A DNA stretch of 51,001 bases from Clostridia bacterium (lineage in GTDB: Bacteria > Bacillota > Clostridia > Oscillospirales > Acutalibacteraceae), in assembly GCA_024692685.1 (NCBI GenBank), contig JAILMJ010000019.1, positions 1 to 51,001 of the forward strand, in the 5' to 3' direction. The position numbers and the translations under genes are program-made. Below are positions 8,212-17,986 of this stretch, piece after piece. Below the pieces are notes generated by a model that saw only the letters and a program-made list of their open reading frames with translations, did no database searches and was not told where the DNA came from. Position 1 is the first letter of the stretch. The number at the start of each line of letters is the position of its first letter.

Positions 8212-10035
8212 TTAACCCAAAAGTCTATATTTTTCAAGCAAATTTGCAATTTTTTCTCCCTTTGGAAGACCCGAAATATCTTCTCGGGTAAATCCTTTCA
8301 GAAGTAAAATTGTAATTGCATACACAACCACTGCAAGTGCTATACCTACTAAGGTACCAAGTGTATCTGAATTCAAAACGGATTGAGTTGTATCACCGGG
8401 GAAAAGCTTAATTATTACACCGTGTGCTGCAAATGCTGTAATTCCGCATAAAACAGCAGACACAAGCGGTTTAAGAAATACATTTTTCCAGTTAACTTTA
8501 ACCTTTGAAATCCTCAGTAAAAATATCATATTCATTCCGACAATAAGTATATAAAATATAACAGTACCAGCAACTGCACCGTAAATATTTATCTTGGGTA
8601 TTCCGACAAGAATATAATTCAATACTATTTTAACAACAGCGGCAACAGCAACGGTCTTCATCGGAATATCAGCTCTTCCGACTGCCTGCAGCATATTTGT
8701 TACAGGAATTGATATTGCAATTATCGGAGTGAATAATCCGTAAACGGCAAGTATAGGCGCGATAATCGGAATGGCCTCTGAACTGTTACCTCTTCCGTAA
8801 ATCAATGTAAGTATAGGCGAAGAAAGAGAAGCAATACCTATACCGGCAGGCAACGCAATAAGCATTCCAACCTTAAGAACAGTTTCAACAGTTGAGCGCA
8901 TATCATCTTTATTTTTGACAGCCCAGGCAGCCGCAAGAGCAGGAAGAGCGCTGACGCCGAGTTGAATGGTAATCGTAGGAACAAGGCTCTTGAAATCAAG
9001 AGCTGTACCGTAAGCACCCCAGAGATATTTAACAACTTCAGCTTTATCGGCAATATTAAGCCTTGCAAGTTCAACTGCCCTATTTATCGCAACAGAATGC
9101 ATTTCAACTACAGAAGAAAAATCGCTTTGAACTGCCGTAGAAAGTCTCGCCTGAATAGTTGTGACATCAATAAGATTGGTTGCGTTAAGTATCAAAGAAC
9201 TGATAACCATCGGAATGGCAATTTTTATCATTTCTTTAGCAATATCGCCACCTGCATTCGGCGCAGGAGAAGCAAGTATCATATCGCGGCTAAAACCGTC
9301 TCCGGTTATCTTATGAACAAGCATAAGGAATAACAACGACAAAAGAGACCCTATTGTTACGCCTAAAACCGCACCGGCAGCAGCCCACGGAACTATAACG
9401 CCGTTTGCTTCGGCAGCATTTGTAACGGTAACTCCGAATACCTCAGCGCTGATGTCACCGCTTGCGGCCATACCTTTATCAAATTGAGACTGCCCGATAT
9501 TCATTATATATTTTATGAAAGCAAGCCCTATAATGAGTTTACCCAGAGCCTCAATAACCTGAGATATTGCTGTAGGAATCATATTTCTCAGGCCCTCATA
9601 ATACCCTCGGTAGGCTGACATATAACAGCAAAGAAATATTGAGGGAGCAACACACAGTATCGCTTTAAGGCTCTTGATATTTGCAACAAACCGAGCATAC
9701 GGATAAGCAAAAGCAAGCAAAATCAATGTTCCTGCGACACCGACAACAAGAAACACTTTTTTTGAAACATTGAAAATCGCGCGTGCCTGTCTGTAACGGT
9801 TAAGGGCGACGCTTTCAGCCACCATTCTTGAAACCGCAACCGGCAAACCGGCCATAGATACCGCAAAAATCGGAGTATAGATTTCATAGGCCGAATTGAA
9901 ATATCCTCTGCCCGTTATACCGATAAGGCTGGTCATAGGCATCTTAAACAGAGCGCCGATAACCTTAACCAAAACAACAGCGAGCATTAATATCATAGCT
10001 CCGTTAATAACGGATTGTTTTCTCTCCCTCGCCAT
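8212..10035 (-). CDS. SpoVB/MurJ-like polysaccharide or lipid flippase
   Basis: The 607-residue integral membrane protein has about 14 hydrophobic helices and belongs to the MOP exporter superfamily (polysaccharide biosynthesis / SpoVB / YtgP / MurJ-like). The N-terminus, with MILMLAVVLVKVIGALFKMP, matches the SpoVB branch. Family members move lipid-linked cell-wall or polysaccharide precursors across the membrane. SpoVB itself serves spore cortex synthesis, so a role in sporulation is possible but not shown here. The start codon overlaps the hemZ stop by one base (TAATG), so translation is coupled. It is the last gene of the recJ-rel-dtd-hemZ run. Confidence 0.85.
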   Translation of the reverse strand: MARERKQSVINGAMILMLAVVLVKVIGALFKMPMTSLIGITGRGYFNSAYEIYTPIFAVSMAGLPVAVSRMVAESVALNRYRQARAIFNVSKKVFLVVGVAGTLILLAFAYPYARFVANIKSLKAILCVAPSIFLCCYMSAYRGYYEGLRNMIPTAISQVIEALGKLIIGLAFIKYIMNIGQSQFDKGMAASGDISAEVFGVTVTNAAEANGVIVPWAAAGAVLGVTIGSLLSLLFLMLVHKITGDGFSRDMILASPAPNAGGDIAKEMIKIAIPMVISSLILNATNLIDVTTIQARLSTAVQSDFSSVVEMHSVAINRAVELARLNIADKAEVVKYLWGAYGTALDFKSLVPTITIQLGVSALPALAAAWAVKNKDDMRSTVETVLKVGMLIALPAGIGIASLSSPILTLIYGRGNSSEAIPIIAPILAVYGLFTPIIAISIPVTNMLQAVGRADIPMKTVAVAAVVKIVLNYILVGIPKINIYGAVAGTVIFYILIVGMNMIFLLRISKVKVNWKNVFLKPLVSAVLCGITAFAAHGVIIKLFPGDTTQSVLNSDTLGTLVGIALAVVVYAITILLLKGFTREDISGLPKGEKIANLLEKYRLLG

Positions 10036-11492
10036 TAATTCACATCCTTCTGTTCCAAGTTGATATAAAAATTCATAATTTCAGACTTTCTTTTAATAAT
10101 TGTATCATAGCCGGATACATATTCATAGGGGTATTTATAATTAAACACTCTTTTCACCTTTGTTCCGCCGGGTTCACAAAGCTTGGTAACTCCTCCGGCA
10201 CCCATAGCAAGAACAGTATGGCATTCTTCCATCATATAAACATTGTACAGGCCTTGAAATCCTTCTTTCGACCAGCCTACATTTTCAAGATTTCCGACGC
10301 TTTTACTCTGTCTGTACATATAATAAGGTATATAACCTTTTTTGTTCAGGCAGGAATATGTATAATCAAGCATTTTTGATGCTTCATTTCCTTCAGGTAC
10401 GTGTTTGCCGCTTGAATTAAGCGAAGAAGACCTTTTCAGCGCCAGTGAATGAACGGTAATATTCTCGGGGCTGAGGTTAACTGTTGAATCAAGGCTGATA
10501 ATAAAATCTTCCGTCTTCTCACCCGGAAGTCCGGCAATAAGATCCATATTCAAACATTTAAAATTAAATTTTCGGGCACACTCAACAGCATTAAAAGTTT
10601 CTTCGACAGAATGCTTTCTCCCAATAGTGTCAAGAGTGCTTTGATTGAAAGTCTGTGGATTTATACTTATTCTGTCAACCCCGGCATTTTTTAATGCATC
10701 CATTTTTTCATAAGTTACGGTATCGGGTCTGCCGACTTCAACAGTATATTCTCTGAGTGTGGATAAATCAAAACTTTTTTTTATTGATTCGTGAATTTCA
10801 TTAAATTGTTCAGCGGATAAAATTCCCGGAGTTCCGCCGCCGAAGTATATACTTTCAAGTCGCAAATTGACTTTTGATGCAATATCACCCGTTATTTCTA
10901 TTTCTTTTTTCAGGTATTTCAAATAATCCGGAAACAGCTTTTTTGCCGCCGGACCCGCTATCGAATGACTGACAAAAGAACAGTAACTGCACCTTGAAGG
11001 ACAGTACGGAATCGAAATATAAATACTGAAAGAATCAGGTTTGCTCTGATTTATTATTTTTTCTTCGTTCTTTGCAACCCGGTAGGCTAGATCTGTTTTA
11101 GCAGAAGAAACAAGTAAATCTTTTTTAAAGTATTCATTTGCTCTTTCATCTCCCAAATCGGAAATGAGCCTTGTCATCAGCTTAGACGGTCTGACACCTG
11201 TAAGAACACCCCAGGGAGGAGTATAGCCGGTAACCGAGGTCAGGCATTTATAAATTAGATGAGCAAGCGTCAATTCAGTGTTATCGGAATTTGACTGAGA
11301 TTTAAAATCAATACATTCATCATAATATTTAACACTGACTGAAGAAATACCGTTTTCATATTTCGTCACAACAAGTATATCGTCATCGCCGTCAGGGCCT
11401 TCAATCACCTTAATTTTTTCATTTGGAAAGAATACACGGCACAAATTTTCACATTCATATCTGAATTTATGACCGAGAATGCGCAAAATCAC
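10035..11492 (-). CDS. hemZ: Coproporphyrinogen III dehydrogenase-like radical SAM protein HemZ
   Basis: The 485-residue protein has an N-terminal region of about 150 residues ahead of the radical SAM core. The cluster motif reads IPYCPSRCSYCSF (CxxxCxxC). It continues with YFGGGTPG and the HemZ-type EVGRPDT, where true HemN has a different sequence. HemZ-like proteins are Firmicute relatives of the oxygen-independent coproporphyrinogen oxidase, and their in vivo reaction is not fully settled. The start is GTG at 11492, directly abutting the TAA of the preceding gene. AAGGATG about 12 bases upstream is the likely ribosome binding site. Confidence 0.88.
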   Translation of the reverse strand: MILRILGHKFRYECENLCRVFFPNEKIKVIEGPDGDDDILVVTKYENGISSVSVKYYDECIDFKSQSNSDNTELTLAHLIYKCLTSVTGYTPPWGVLTGVRPSKLMTRLISDLGDERANEYFKKDLLVSSAKTDLAYRVAKNEEKIINQSKPDSFSIYISIPYCPSRCSYCSFVSHSIAGPAAKKLFPDYLKYLKKEIEITGDIASKVNLRLESIYFGGGTPGILSAEQFNEIHESIKKSFDLSTLREYTVEVGRPDTVTYEKMDALKNAGVDRISINPQTFNQSTLDTIGRKHSVEETFNAVECARKFNFKCLNMDLIAGLPGEKTEDFIISLDSTVNLSPENITVHSLALKRSSSLNSSGKHVPEGNEASKMLDYTYSCLNKKGYIPYYMYRQSKSVGNLENVGWSKEGFQGLYNVYMMEECHTVLAMGAGGVTKLCEPGGTKVKRVFNYKYPYEYVSGYDTIIKRKSEIMNFYINLEQKDVN

Positions 11493-12134
11493 TTATCTGT
11501 TCATCCTTCTGATATATATATTTCTGACTCTCTCATGAGAAAGGGTCGTTTTCGGTCCGTGCCCGGGATAAATATCATATTCACCCTCAAGAGCCAGTAT
11601 TTTAAGTAATGACTCTTTTAACAGTGCGTCATTTCCTCCGAAAGTATCCGTCCTGCCGACTGTTGAATAAAATAAAGTATCTCCGCTGAAAATATAACGC
11701 TCAGAAGGAGCAATATATATAACGCTTCCCGGAGAATGTCCCGGAGTACACATTATGTCTATTCTGCTTTTTCCCAAGTGAAGAGTTAAATCAGATGTAA
11801 TCAGCAAATCAGGTTTGCAAGGGTTTAATGGTTCCTCAACGCCGAAACGTTTCATCAGGTTAACCTCTTCGTCTTCAAGACAGATAGCATCATCTTTATG
11901 AATAACAATCTGCGCACCGGTATCCTCTTTTAAATCTTTAACTCCGAGAATATGGTCAAAGTGTCCGTGAGTCAAAAATATATATTTTAATTTTAATCCG
12001 GAAAGAGCCGAACGAAGATCATCGGTATAATATCCCGGATCGATAACAGCAGACTCGTTGCTGTCCTCATCCGTGACAATATAGCAATTTGACAAATCAC
12101 GATTCAATAAGTCAATTTGGATTATTTTCAGCAT
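11493..12134 (-). CDS. MBL-fold metallohydrolase, glyoxalase II-like
   Basis: The 213-residue protein has the metallo-beta-lactamase fold with THGHFDH as the metal motif, then CTPGHSPGS, FSGDTLF with the bridging Asp, and YPGHGP near the end. The size and motifs match the YqgX/YcbL group of glyoxalase II-like thioesterases rather than RNases or beta-lactamases. The exact thioester substrate is unknown. The gene overlaps the end of dtd by 23 bases, and its ribosome binding site GGAG lies inside dtd, which implies coupled expression. Confidence 0.88.
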   Translation of the reverse strand: MLKIIQIDLLNRDLSNCYIVTDEDSNESAVIDPGYYTDDLRSALSGLKLKYIFLTHGHFDHILGVKDLKEDTGAQIVIHKDDAICLEDEEVNLMKRFGVEEPLNPCKPDLLITSDLTLHLGKSRIDIMCTPGHSPGSVIYIAPSERYIFSGDTLFYSTVGRTDTFGGNDALLKESLLKILALEGEYDIYPGHGPKTTLSHERVRNIYIRRMNR

Positions 12135-12591
12135 TTTTTTTACTCCAAATCTCAGTATCCATTACTATAGTAACGGGACCGTCATTGTTAATTTCAACCA
12201 ACATGTCAGAACCGAAAACGCCTTTTTCTATTTTTTTAATTCCGTTTTGCTTTAAACATTCACAAAAGTATTCATAAAGCTCATTTGCCGTTTGAGGTTC
12301 GGCTGAAGGGAAAAACGAAGGCCTGTTGCCTTTTTTCATATCCGCACACAATGTAAACTGAGAAATAACAAGAACTTCTCCTCCGGTATCAATTATGCTC
12401 AGATTCATCTTGCCTTCTTCATCCTCAATAACACGAAGGGTCGCAATTTTTTTGGCAAGAAGCTCAGCTTCATTCTGCCCGTCTCCGTGCATTACACCGA
12501 GAAGTATATTATATCCCTTTTTAATGCTGCCTTTTACTTCCCCGTCAACAGATACGCAGGAAGATGATACTCTTTGAATAACAGCTCTCAT
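12112..12591 (-). CDS. dtd: D-aminoacyl-tRNA deacylase
   Basis: The 159-residue enzyme removes D-amino acids (and mischarged glycine) from tRNA, a proofreading step. It starts MRAVIQRVSSSCVSVDG, carries the SQFTL active-site motif and the GPVTI motif that provides chiral selection by the cross-subunit Gly-cisPro pair, and has KKGNRPSF between them. The length is typical (about 145-150 residues plus a short tail). It follows rel by 25 bases; rel-dtd is a common neighbourhood in Firmicutes. Confidence 0.96.
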   Translation of the reverse strand: MRAVIQRVSSSCVSVDGEVKGSIKKGYNILLGVMHGDGQNEAELLAKKIATLRVIEDEEGKMNLSIIDTGGEVLVISQFTLCADMKKGNRPSFFPSAEPQTANELYEYFCECLKQNGIKKIEKGVFGSDMLVEINNDGPVTIVMDTEIWSKKNAENNPN

Positions 12592-12616
12592 ATTTTAATC
12601 CCCCGGGTATGTTTTG

Positions 12617-14881
12617 TCAAACGCCTGATCTTTCAACTTTAATTACATTATCAATCTTTTCAAGTTTCAAAAGAAGGTTGTTAAGATGCTCAACGCCGTT
12701 TAATAAAAGAGTAATATATATACTGGTATTACCGTCTTTATAATCTCTTGAACTGATCCCGGTTATTGCTATATGCATATTTGCGAGCAAAACCGTAATA
12801 TCTGCGATAAGTCCAATTCTGTCCAGGCAATACAGATGAAGGGTACATTTGAATTCTTCACGGGTATTACTGTCCCAATACGCCTTTATCCATCTGTCCG
12901 GTTCTCCGGACGCTGAAATATCAGCCGGTACATTCGAGCAGTTTCTGGTATGTATTGATACGCCGTGACCCCTTGTAATAAAACCGATAATTTCATCACC
13001 CGGCAAAGGGTTGCAGCATCTCGAAAACTTGATAAGACAGTTGTCAATCCCCTCTACAACAACACCTTCACTGGTCTTTACTGTCTTTTTCTTTATTATC
13101 GGTTTAGCAACAGGTTCGTTAAGCTTTGAAAGCTTCAGATACTCATCTTTAATTCTCGGCATAAGTTTCGCCAGGGAAATACCGCCGTATCCGATTGCGG
13201 CATAAAAGTCATCCAGATTTTTGAAATGCTGTCTTTCAGCTATTTTCGTGACAAACGGTTCAAATTCGTCTTCGGTCAATCTGATAAAGTTATGCCTGAA
13301 TTCTCTTTCAACTTCAGCTTTTCCTTCCTCAATATTTTCTTCTCTGCGCTCTTTCTTATACCATTGTCTGATTTTACTTCTAGCCTGGCTTGTTTTAACA
13401 ATTTTAAGCCAATCTCTGCTTGGCCCTTTTCCTTGCTGTGAAGAGGTCAGAATTTCTATTATTTCGCCCGTTTTTACCACATAATCAATCGGAACAATTC
13501 TTCCGTCAACCTTTGCTCCGACCATTTTATTACCAACAGCCGAATGAATTGCATACGCAAAATCAATTACGGTAGCGCCGCTCGGAAGGTTAAACACATC
13601 GCCCTTTGGAGTGAAAACAAACACTTCTTCGGGAACAAGGTCGGTTTTGATTGTTGTTATTATATCTTCAGCGGTTTCGCTGTCATTCTGATTTTCAAGC
13701 AACTGACGAATCCAAGCAAGTTTTTCGGTATACTTATCATCGCCTTTACCCATTCCGAGCTTGTATTTCCAATGAGCGGCAATACCGTATTCGGCAGTAC
13801 GGTGCATTTCCCAAGTTCTTATCTGAACCTCAAAAGGTATGCCCTCTTTACCGAGAACCGTTGTATGAAGCGACTGATACATATTTGCCTTGGGATTGGA
13901 AATATAATCTTTAAATCGGCCGGGAATAGGTTTAAACATATCATGAATAATTCCAAGACAGTTATAACAATCTATTACTGTGTTAACAATTATTCTGACA
14001 GCGTAAATATCATAAATCTCATCAAAGTCTTTGTTTTGCATATACATTTTTCTGTATATACCGTGAACAGACTTGATTCTGCCACTTACAACGCCGTCGG
14101 GAACCAGAGTTTTTACTCTTTGTTCAATTCTTGACCTGACATCTTCAAGAAAATCCTGCCTGGCACGGCTCTGATTTTCCAAAGCATTACCTATTTCACC
14201 GTAGGCAACCGGATCGAGATAACTGATTGAAAGATCTTCCAGTTCCTCTTTTATAGGTCTGATACCGAGTCTGTGAGCAATAGGCGCATAAATCTCAATT
14301 GTCTCAAGAGCGATTTCCCGTCTTCGCTGTTCAGGCTTAAACATGAGAGTTCTCATATTATGAAGCCTGTCAGCAAGTTTGACAATTATCACGCGAATAT
14401 CTTTTGACATCGCAAGCAACATTTTCCTGACGTTTTCCGCCTGTTGCTGCTGTTTTATTCTTGTGGGATCAAGAAAAATTTCGTCTTCGTTTCTCTCTTC
14501 CGTCTTTGTAGGAACATTGGTAATCTTTGTTAAACCTTCAACCAAATCGGCAACTGTTTTGCCGAAGTTTTCTTCAATTATTTCATAAGTAATTGCGGTA
14601 TCCTCAACAGTGTCATGAAGAAGGGCGGCAATAATTGAAGCACGGTCCATTCCAAGCCTTGCGGTGATAACAGAAACGCTAAGCGGGTGAACAATATACG
14701 GCTCTCCGGACAGTCTTGTTTGATTATTATGCGCTTTTGTTGCGAAATCATATGCGTTTTTTATGGACTCAATATCTTCACTGCTAAACGAACTGTCAAT
14801 AATACTCAGCAGAAGATTCAAGCCTTCTTCCGGAGTTGAAAAAGCATCTTTTTGAGCATTGGTCAATTCTTCCATAATCAC
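12617..14881 (-). CDS. rel: Bifunctional (p)ppGpp synthetase/hydrolase Rel
   Basis: The 754-residue stringent-response enzyme both makes and degrades (p)ppGpp. Domains in order are the HD hydrolase (HPLSVSVIT and the intact HDTVED), the synthetase (DIYAVRIIV and YQSLHTTVLG), TGS (EEVFVFTPKGDVFNLPSGAT), a helical/zinc-finger region (CCNPLPGDEIIGF) and a C-terminal ACT domain (DRIGLIADIT). The intact HD motif indicates a bifunctional Rel, not a synthetase-only RelA. The GTG at 14881 overlaps the recJ stop (GTGA). An in-frame ATG six bases later is an alternative start, and neither has ideal Shine-Dalgarno spacing. A separate HD-domain gene begins at the right edge of the window. Confidence 0.97.
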   Translation of the reverse strand: MIMEELTNAQKDAFSTPEEGLNLLLSIIDSSFSSEDIESIKNAYDFATKAHNNQTRLSGEPYIVHPLSVSVITARLGMDRASIIAALLHDTVEDTAITYEIIEENFGKTVADLVEGLTKITNVPTKTEERNEDEIFLDPTRIKQQQQAENVRKMLLAMSKDIRVIIVKLADRLHNMRTLMFKPEQRRREIALETIEIYAPIAHRLGIRPIKEELEDLSISYLDPVAYGEIGNALENQSRARQDFLEDVRSRIEQRVKTLVPDGVVSGRIKSVHGIYRKMYMQNKDFDEIYDIYAVRIIVNTVIDCYNCLGIIHDMFKPIPGRFKDYISNPKANMYQSLHTTVLGKEGIPFEVQIRTWEMHRTAEYGIAAHWKYKLGMGKGDDKYTEKLAWIRQLLENQNDSETAEDIITTIKTDLVPEEVFVFTPKGDVFNLPSGATVIDFAYAIHSAVGNKMVGAKVDGRIVPIDYVVKTGEIIEILTSSQQGKGPSRDWLKIVKTSQARSKIRQWYKKERREENIEEGKAEVEREFRHNFIRLTEDEFEPFVTKIAERQHFKNLDDFYAAIGYGGISLAKLMPRIKDEYLKLSKLNEPVAKPIIKKKTVKTSEGVVVEGIDNCLIKFSRCCNPLPGDEIIGFITRGHGVSIHTRNCSNVPADISASGEPDRWIKAYWDSNTREEFKCTLHLYCLDRIGLIADITVLLANMHIAITGISSRDYKDGNTSIYITLLLNGVEHLNNLLLKLEKIDNVIKVERSGV

Positions 14882-16917
14882 ACCTGTAAACTACGCAATT
14901 TTATCATCGTCGGGGAGCATTCAAGATTAACTTTCGATGAAACATGGGGGGCAAAAATACGGTTATCTTCATCAACAGCCAATACACCCATCTCGACCAT
15001 TATATCGACTGCTGTCATATATGAAGCAAGATTTGATCCGTCATCTCCGAGTCTGACACAAAGTATTTCATAATAAGAATCCTTAACAGGTTTTGCCTTT
15101 ATTGATTTAAACACATCTATCTGAACTTGTCTGTCCGGAATAAGCGATGAAACCTCATCAGGCGAAAGATTTCCCCCGCGCCTGAATTTCTCATAAAGCG
15201 AAAGTGCTGAAAGGACTTTATCTTCATTTGTATTTGAAGGTCTAATACCCCTTATAATTACTGACAGCCTTTCTTCTCCGTTATATATATTTTTCTCAAG
15301 GTTTACTGCCAGGTCAACTGAATCTCCGACCGAAAAAGGAAAACATTTATCTCTCATGCCGAAATATACAGTTCCTGTTCTGATACCGTCTTTTGAAAAT
15401 ACAATTCTGGTATGTTTTCCTTCGGAAAGTCCGGACGTTTCTTCAATTGTTACACCGAAAAGGCCGAAAATAGGCACCGGATTTCCAACTCCGAATGGTT
15501 CCAAACAGGAAATTGATGATACAATATCAAGACTGACAGAAGAAGGAATAATCTTACAGTCAACTCTTTGAATTGGAAACGGCATTTCGGTTTTATCCGC
15601 AAATTCATTTATTCTTCTTCGGAATTCCGGGATATCAGCAGTCTTAATACCTAAACCCGCTGCGAGGGTGTGACCTCCGAAATGAGTAAGTAAATCGGAA
15701 GTAGTTTCAACCGCATTATAAATAGAAAAACCTTCAATACTTCTGCAGGAACCGGTTGCTTCATCTCCTTCTTTTGATAAAACAATCGAGGGCTTCCCGT
15801 ATTTTTCAGTTATTTTAGCGGATACTATTCCGATTACGCCTTTATGCCAGTTATCACCGTCAACAACAATTACGGAAGAATATTTTAAACTGTCATTGCT
15901 TTCAATCATTTCAACAGCGCTGTTGTAAGTTTCGTTTTCAACAGTCTGTCTTTCTATGTTTAAATTTACTATTTCCGAAGCTATAAAATCAGCCGCTTCT
16001 ATATCGTCACACAAAAGCAAATCAACGGCTTTGTCGGCTGATTTCATCCTGCCGCAGGCATTTATTCTCGGGCAAATAGTAAAAGCAACAGTTGACGCGG
16101 TTATAGGTTTGTTTCTGATACTCGCGGCATTTATCAGAGCAGATACGCCGAATCCCGGACTTTCGTTGATACATTTAAGGCCGCGCCTTACCATAACACG
16201 GTTTTCTCCCGTCAGGGATACAACATCTCCGATTGTACCGATTGCAATCAACTCACCATATTCATCAAGAAGATAATCCTGGTCGTCATCCTCCAAAGCA
16301 CAGACAAGTTTAAAAGCAACCCCTACTCCGGACATTTCCTTGAAATTACTCGGGCAGTCGGGTCTGTGAGGATCAACAACAGCTTCACATTCAGGAAGTT
16401 TCGCTCCTACCTGGTGATGATCGGTAACCACAACTTCTATACCGAGAGAGTATGCGTATTTGATTTCTTCAACCGCTGTAACTCCATTATCAACAGTTAC
16501 AATCAATTTAACATTACGGCCTGCAAGGTGTAAAACAGCTTCTTTATTAAGACCGTATCCTTCTTTGATTCTATCCGGAATATATCTGATAACATTGGCG
16601 CCTCTGCTTTCAAAATACGAATATAAAAGCGCTGTTGATGTTATTCCGTCTGCGTCATAATCCCCGTAAATACAGATAAGTTCAAAATCATCAATTGCCT
16701 TTTGAATGCGTGATTTGGCTTTATCCATATCTTTTATTGTCATAGGATTAAGTGTCAGCGGTGCATCTTCATCAAAGAAAGCGTTAATATCATCAATATC
16801 TTCTCTGTTATCCGAGCAAGCTAAAAGCACTGACAACGAATCAAGGTCATACTCCTGGGAATACCTTGAAGCTTTTTCTTTATCCCCTTTTGAGACGACC
16901 CATTTTTTCCTTCTCAT
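14878..16917 (-). CDS. recJ: Single-stranded-DNA-specific 5'-3' exonuclease RecJ
   Basis: The protein is of the DHH phosphoesterase superfamily and acts in recombination and base-excision or mismatch repair. It shows YGDYDADGITS, DNGVTA and VVTDHHQ (the DHH motif), then the DHHA1 signature GGHTLAAGLG, an OB-type region, and a C-terminal extension as in Firmicute RecJ. A TTG at 16935 opens the frame earlier, but ATG at 16917 has AAAGGA nine bases upstream, so I take 679 residues. It is first in a run reaching at least to the spoVB-like gene at 8.2 kb, with a good promoter at 16944-16972. Confidence 0.95.
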   Translation of the reverse strand: MRRKKWVVSKGDKEKASRYSQEYDLDSLSVLLACSDNREDIDDINAFFDEDAPLTLNPMTIKDMDKAKSRIQKAIDDFELICIYGDYDADGITSTALLYSYFESRGANVIRYIPDRIKEGYGLNKEAVLHLAGRNVKLIVTVDNGVTAVEEIKYAYSLGIEVVVTDHHQVGAKLPECEAVVDPHRPDCPSNFKEMSGVGVAFKLVCALEDDDQDYLLDEYGELIAIGTIGDVVSLTGENRVMVRRGLKCINESPGFGVSALINAASIRNKPITASTVAFTICPRINACGRMKSADKAVDLLLCDDIEAADFIASEIVNLNIERQTVENETYNSAVEMIESNDSLKYSSVIVVDGDNWHKGVIGIVSAKITEKYGKPSIVLSKEGDEATGSCRSIEGFSIYNAVETTSDLLTHFGGHTLAAGLGIKTADIPEFRRRINEFADKTEMPFPIQRVDCKIIPSSVSLDIVSSISCLEPFGVGNPVPIFGLFGVTIEETSGLSEGKHTRIVFSKDGIRTGTVYFGMRDKCFPFSVGDSVDLAVNLEKNIYNGEERLSVIIRGIRPSNTNEDKVLSALSLYEKFRRGGNLSPDEVSSLIPDRQVQIDVFKSIKAKPVKDSYYEILCVRLGDDGSNLASYMTAVDIMVEMGVLAVDEDNRIFAPHVSSKVNLECSPTMIKLRSLQV

Positions 16918-16943
16918 CAAACTACATCCTTTCAATAAAATTG

Positions 16944-16972
16944 ATTATAACATTGTGCTGAGTTTAAATCAA
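16944..16972 (-). promoter_or_regulatory. Promoter of the recJ-rel operon
   Basis: On the minus strand TTGATT (16967-16972) and TATAAT (16944-16949) are 17 bases apart, with a TG one base before the -10. The leader is only about 20 bases. Confidence 0.75.
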
Positions 16973-16984
16973 GGAAAAATCAAG

Positions 16985-17899
16985 TTATATATTCAAATCA
17001 CATGCGTCTTCTGTTTCACAGGTATTTTTCATATCAAAATCAGGGATGTACATTTCATCACCCGAGGATTTATTTTGAAAATAACAGTTTTTAAATCCCA
17101 GTTTAAGCGCATACTCCTTAACAATCTTATACTCTCTTGATGTAATTTTGCGATCAAGAGGTTTAATTGTTTTTGCAATTCCGCAAGGAACATATTGACT
17201 CATAATACTTATATATATATCATTTGAAATGTTTTCGCTGATCCAGTCCAATATTTTTATTGACTGTGAAACATTTCCGGGAAGCACCAAATGACGGATA
17301 AGAGTTCCTTTTTCTGCAACGCCATTATTGTCAAGCGTTATATTTCCGGTCTGAGCGAACATTTCAAGGACTGCATTCGAAGCCACTTCAAAATAATTTT
17401 CAGCTCCCGAATACTTCATCGACCTGGCACTGTCATAATATTTTAAATCCGTAAGATAAATGTCAACAAGGCCTTCTAACATTTTTATTGTTGCCGTATT
17501 TTCATAACCTGAAGTGTTATATACAACAGGAACAGGTGATTTATACTCTTTCAGCACTTTGATAAGTCTTGATGCGTAGTGAGTCGGAGTGACAAGGTTG
17601 ATATTATGCGCTCCGGATGAGATAAGTTTATCAAATAAGTTCATAAGCTCTTTATCCGTAATATCTTTTCCGTTTACACTGTGACTTATCTTTTCGTTCT
17701 GACAATAAATACACTTAAGGTTGCAACCAGAAAAGAATACAGTTCCGGAGCCGTTTTCTCCGCTTATGCAAGGCTCCTCCCAAAAATGAAGCGCAGCTCT
17801 TGCCACTCTGAAGTTTTCACCGACCCCGCAATATCCGGTTGAAACCGATCTGTCAATATTACATTTTCTCGGACATTGATTACAACTCAATACTTTCAC
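16985..17899 (-). CDS. Radical SAM protein, PflX / pyruvate-formate-lyase-activase-like
   Basis: The 304-residue protein has an N-terminal cysteine cluster (CNQCPRKCN and TGYCG) ahead of the radical SAM motif SGCNLKCIYCQN (CxxxCxxC). This matches the PflX (COG1313) group rather than PflA proper. It probably generates a 5'-deoxyadenosyl radical, but the partner protein is unknown; no glycyl-radical enzyme lies nearby. AAGGTGA precedes the ATG. It is transcribed alone, divergent from coaX. Confidence 0.82.
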   Translation of the reverse strand: MKVLSCNQCPRKCNIDRSVSTGYCGVGENFRVARAALHFWEEPCISGENGSGTVFFSGCNLKCIYCQNEKISHSVNGKDITDKELMNLFDKLISSGAHNINLVTPTHYASRLIKVLKEYKSPVPVVYNTSGYENTATIKMLEGLVDIYLTDLKYYDSARSMKYSGAENYFEVASNAVLEMFAQTGNITLDNNGVAEKGTLIRHLVLPGNVSQSIKILDWISENISNDIYISIMSQYVPCGIAKTIKPLDRKITSREYKIVKEYALKLGFKNCYFQNKSSGDEMYIPDFDMKNTCETEDACDLNI

Positions 17900-17927
17900 C
17901 TTTTTTATTAAATAAAATAAATATTTC

Positions 17928-17956
17928 TTGAATATTTAATTACTATTTGATATAAT
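17928..17956 (+). promoter_or_regulatory. Promoter of coaX
   Basis: TTGAAT (17928-17933) and TATAAT (17951-17956) are spaced by 17 bases, with an extended -10 (TGA before TATAAT). Confidence 0.8.
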
Positions 17957-17986
17957 ATTAGATAAGTTATATTTTGAGGTGACGCT

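Noticed and set aside
13544-14134. 196-codon plus-strand frame
   Set aside because: It lies wholly opposite rel, whose domains are intact; composition is that of an antisense shadow.
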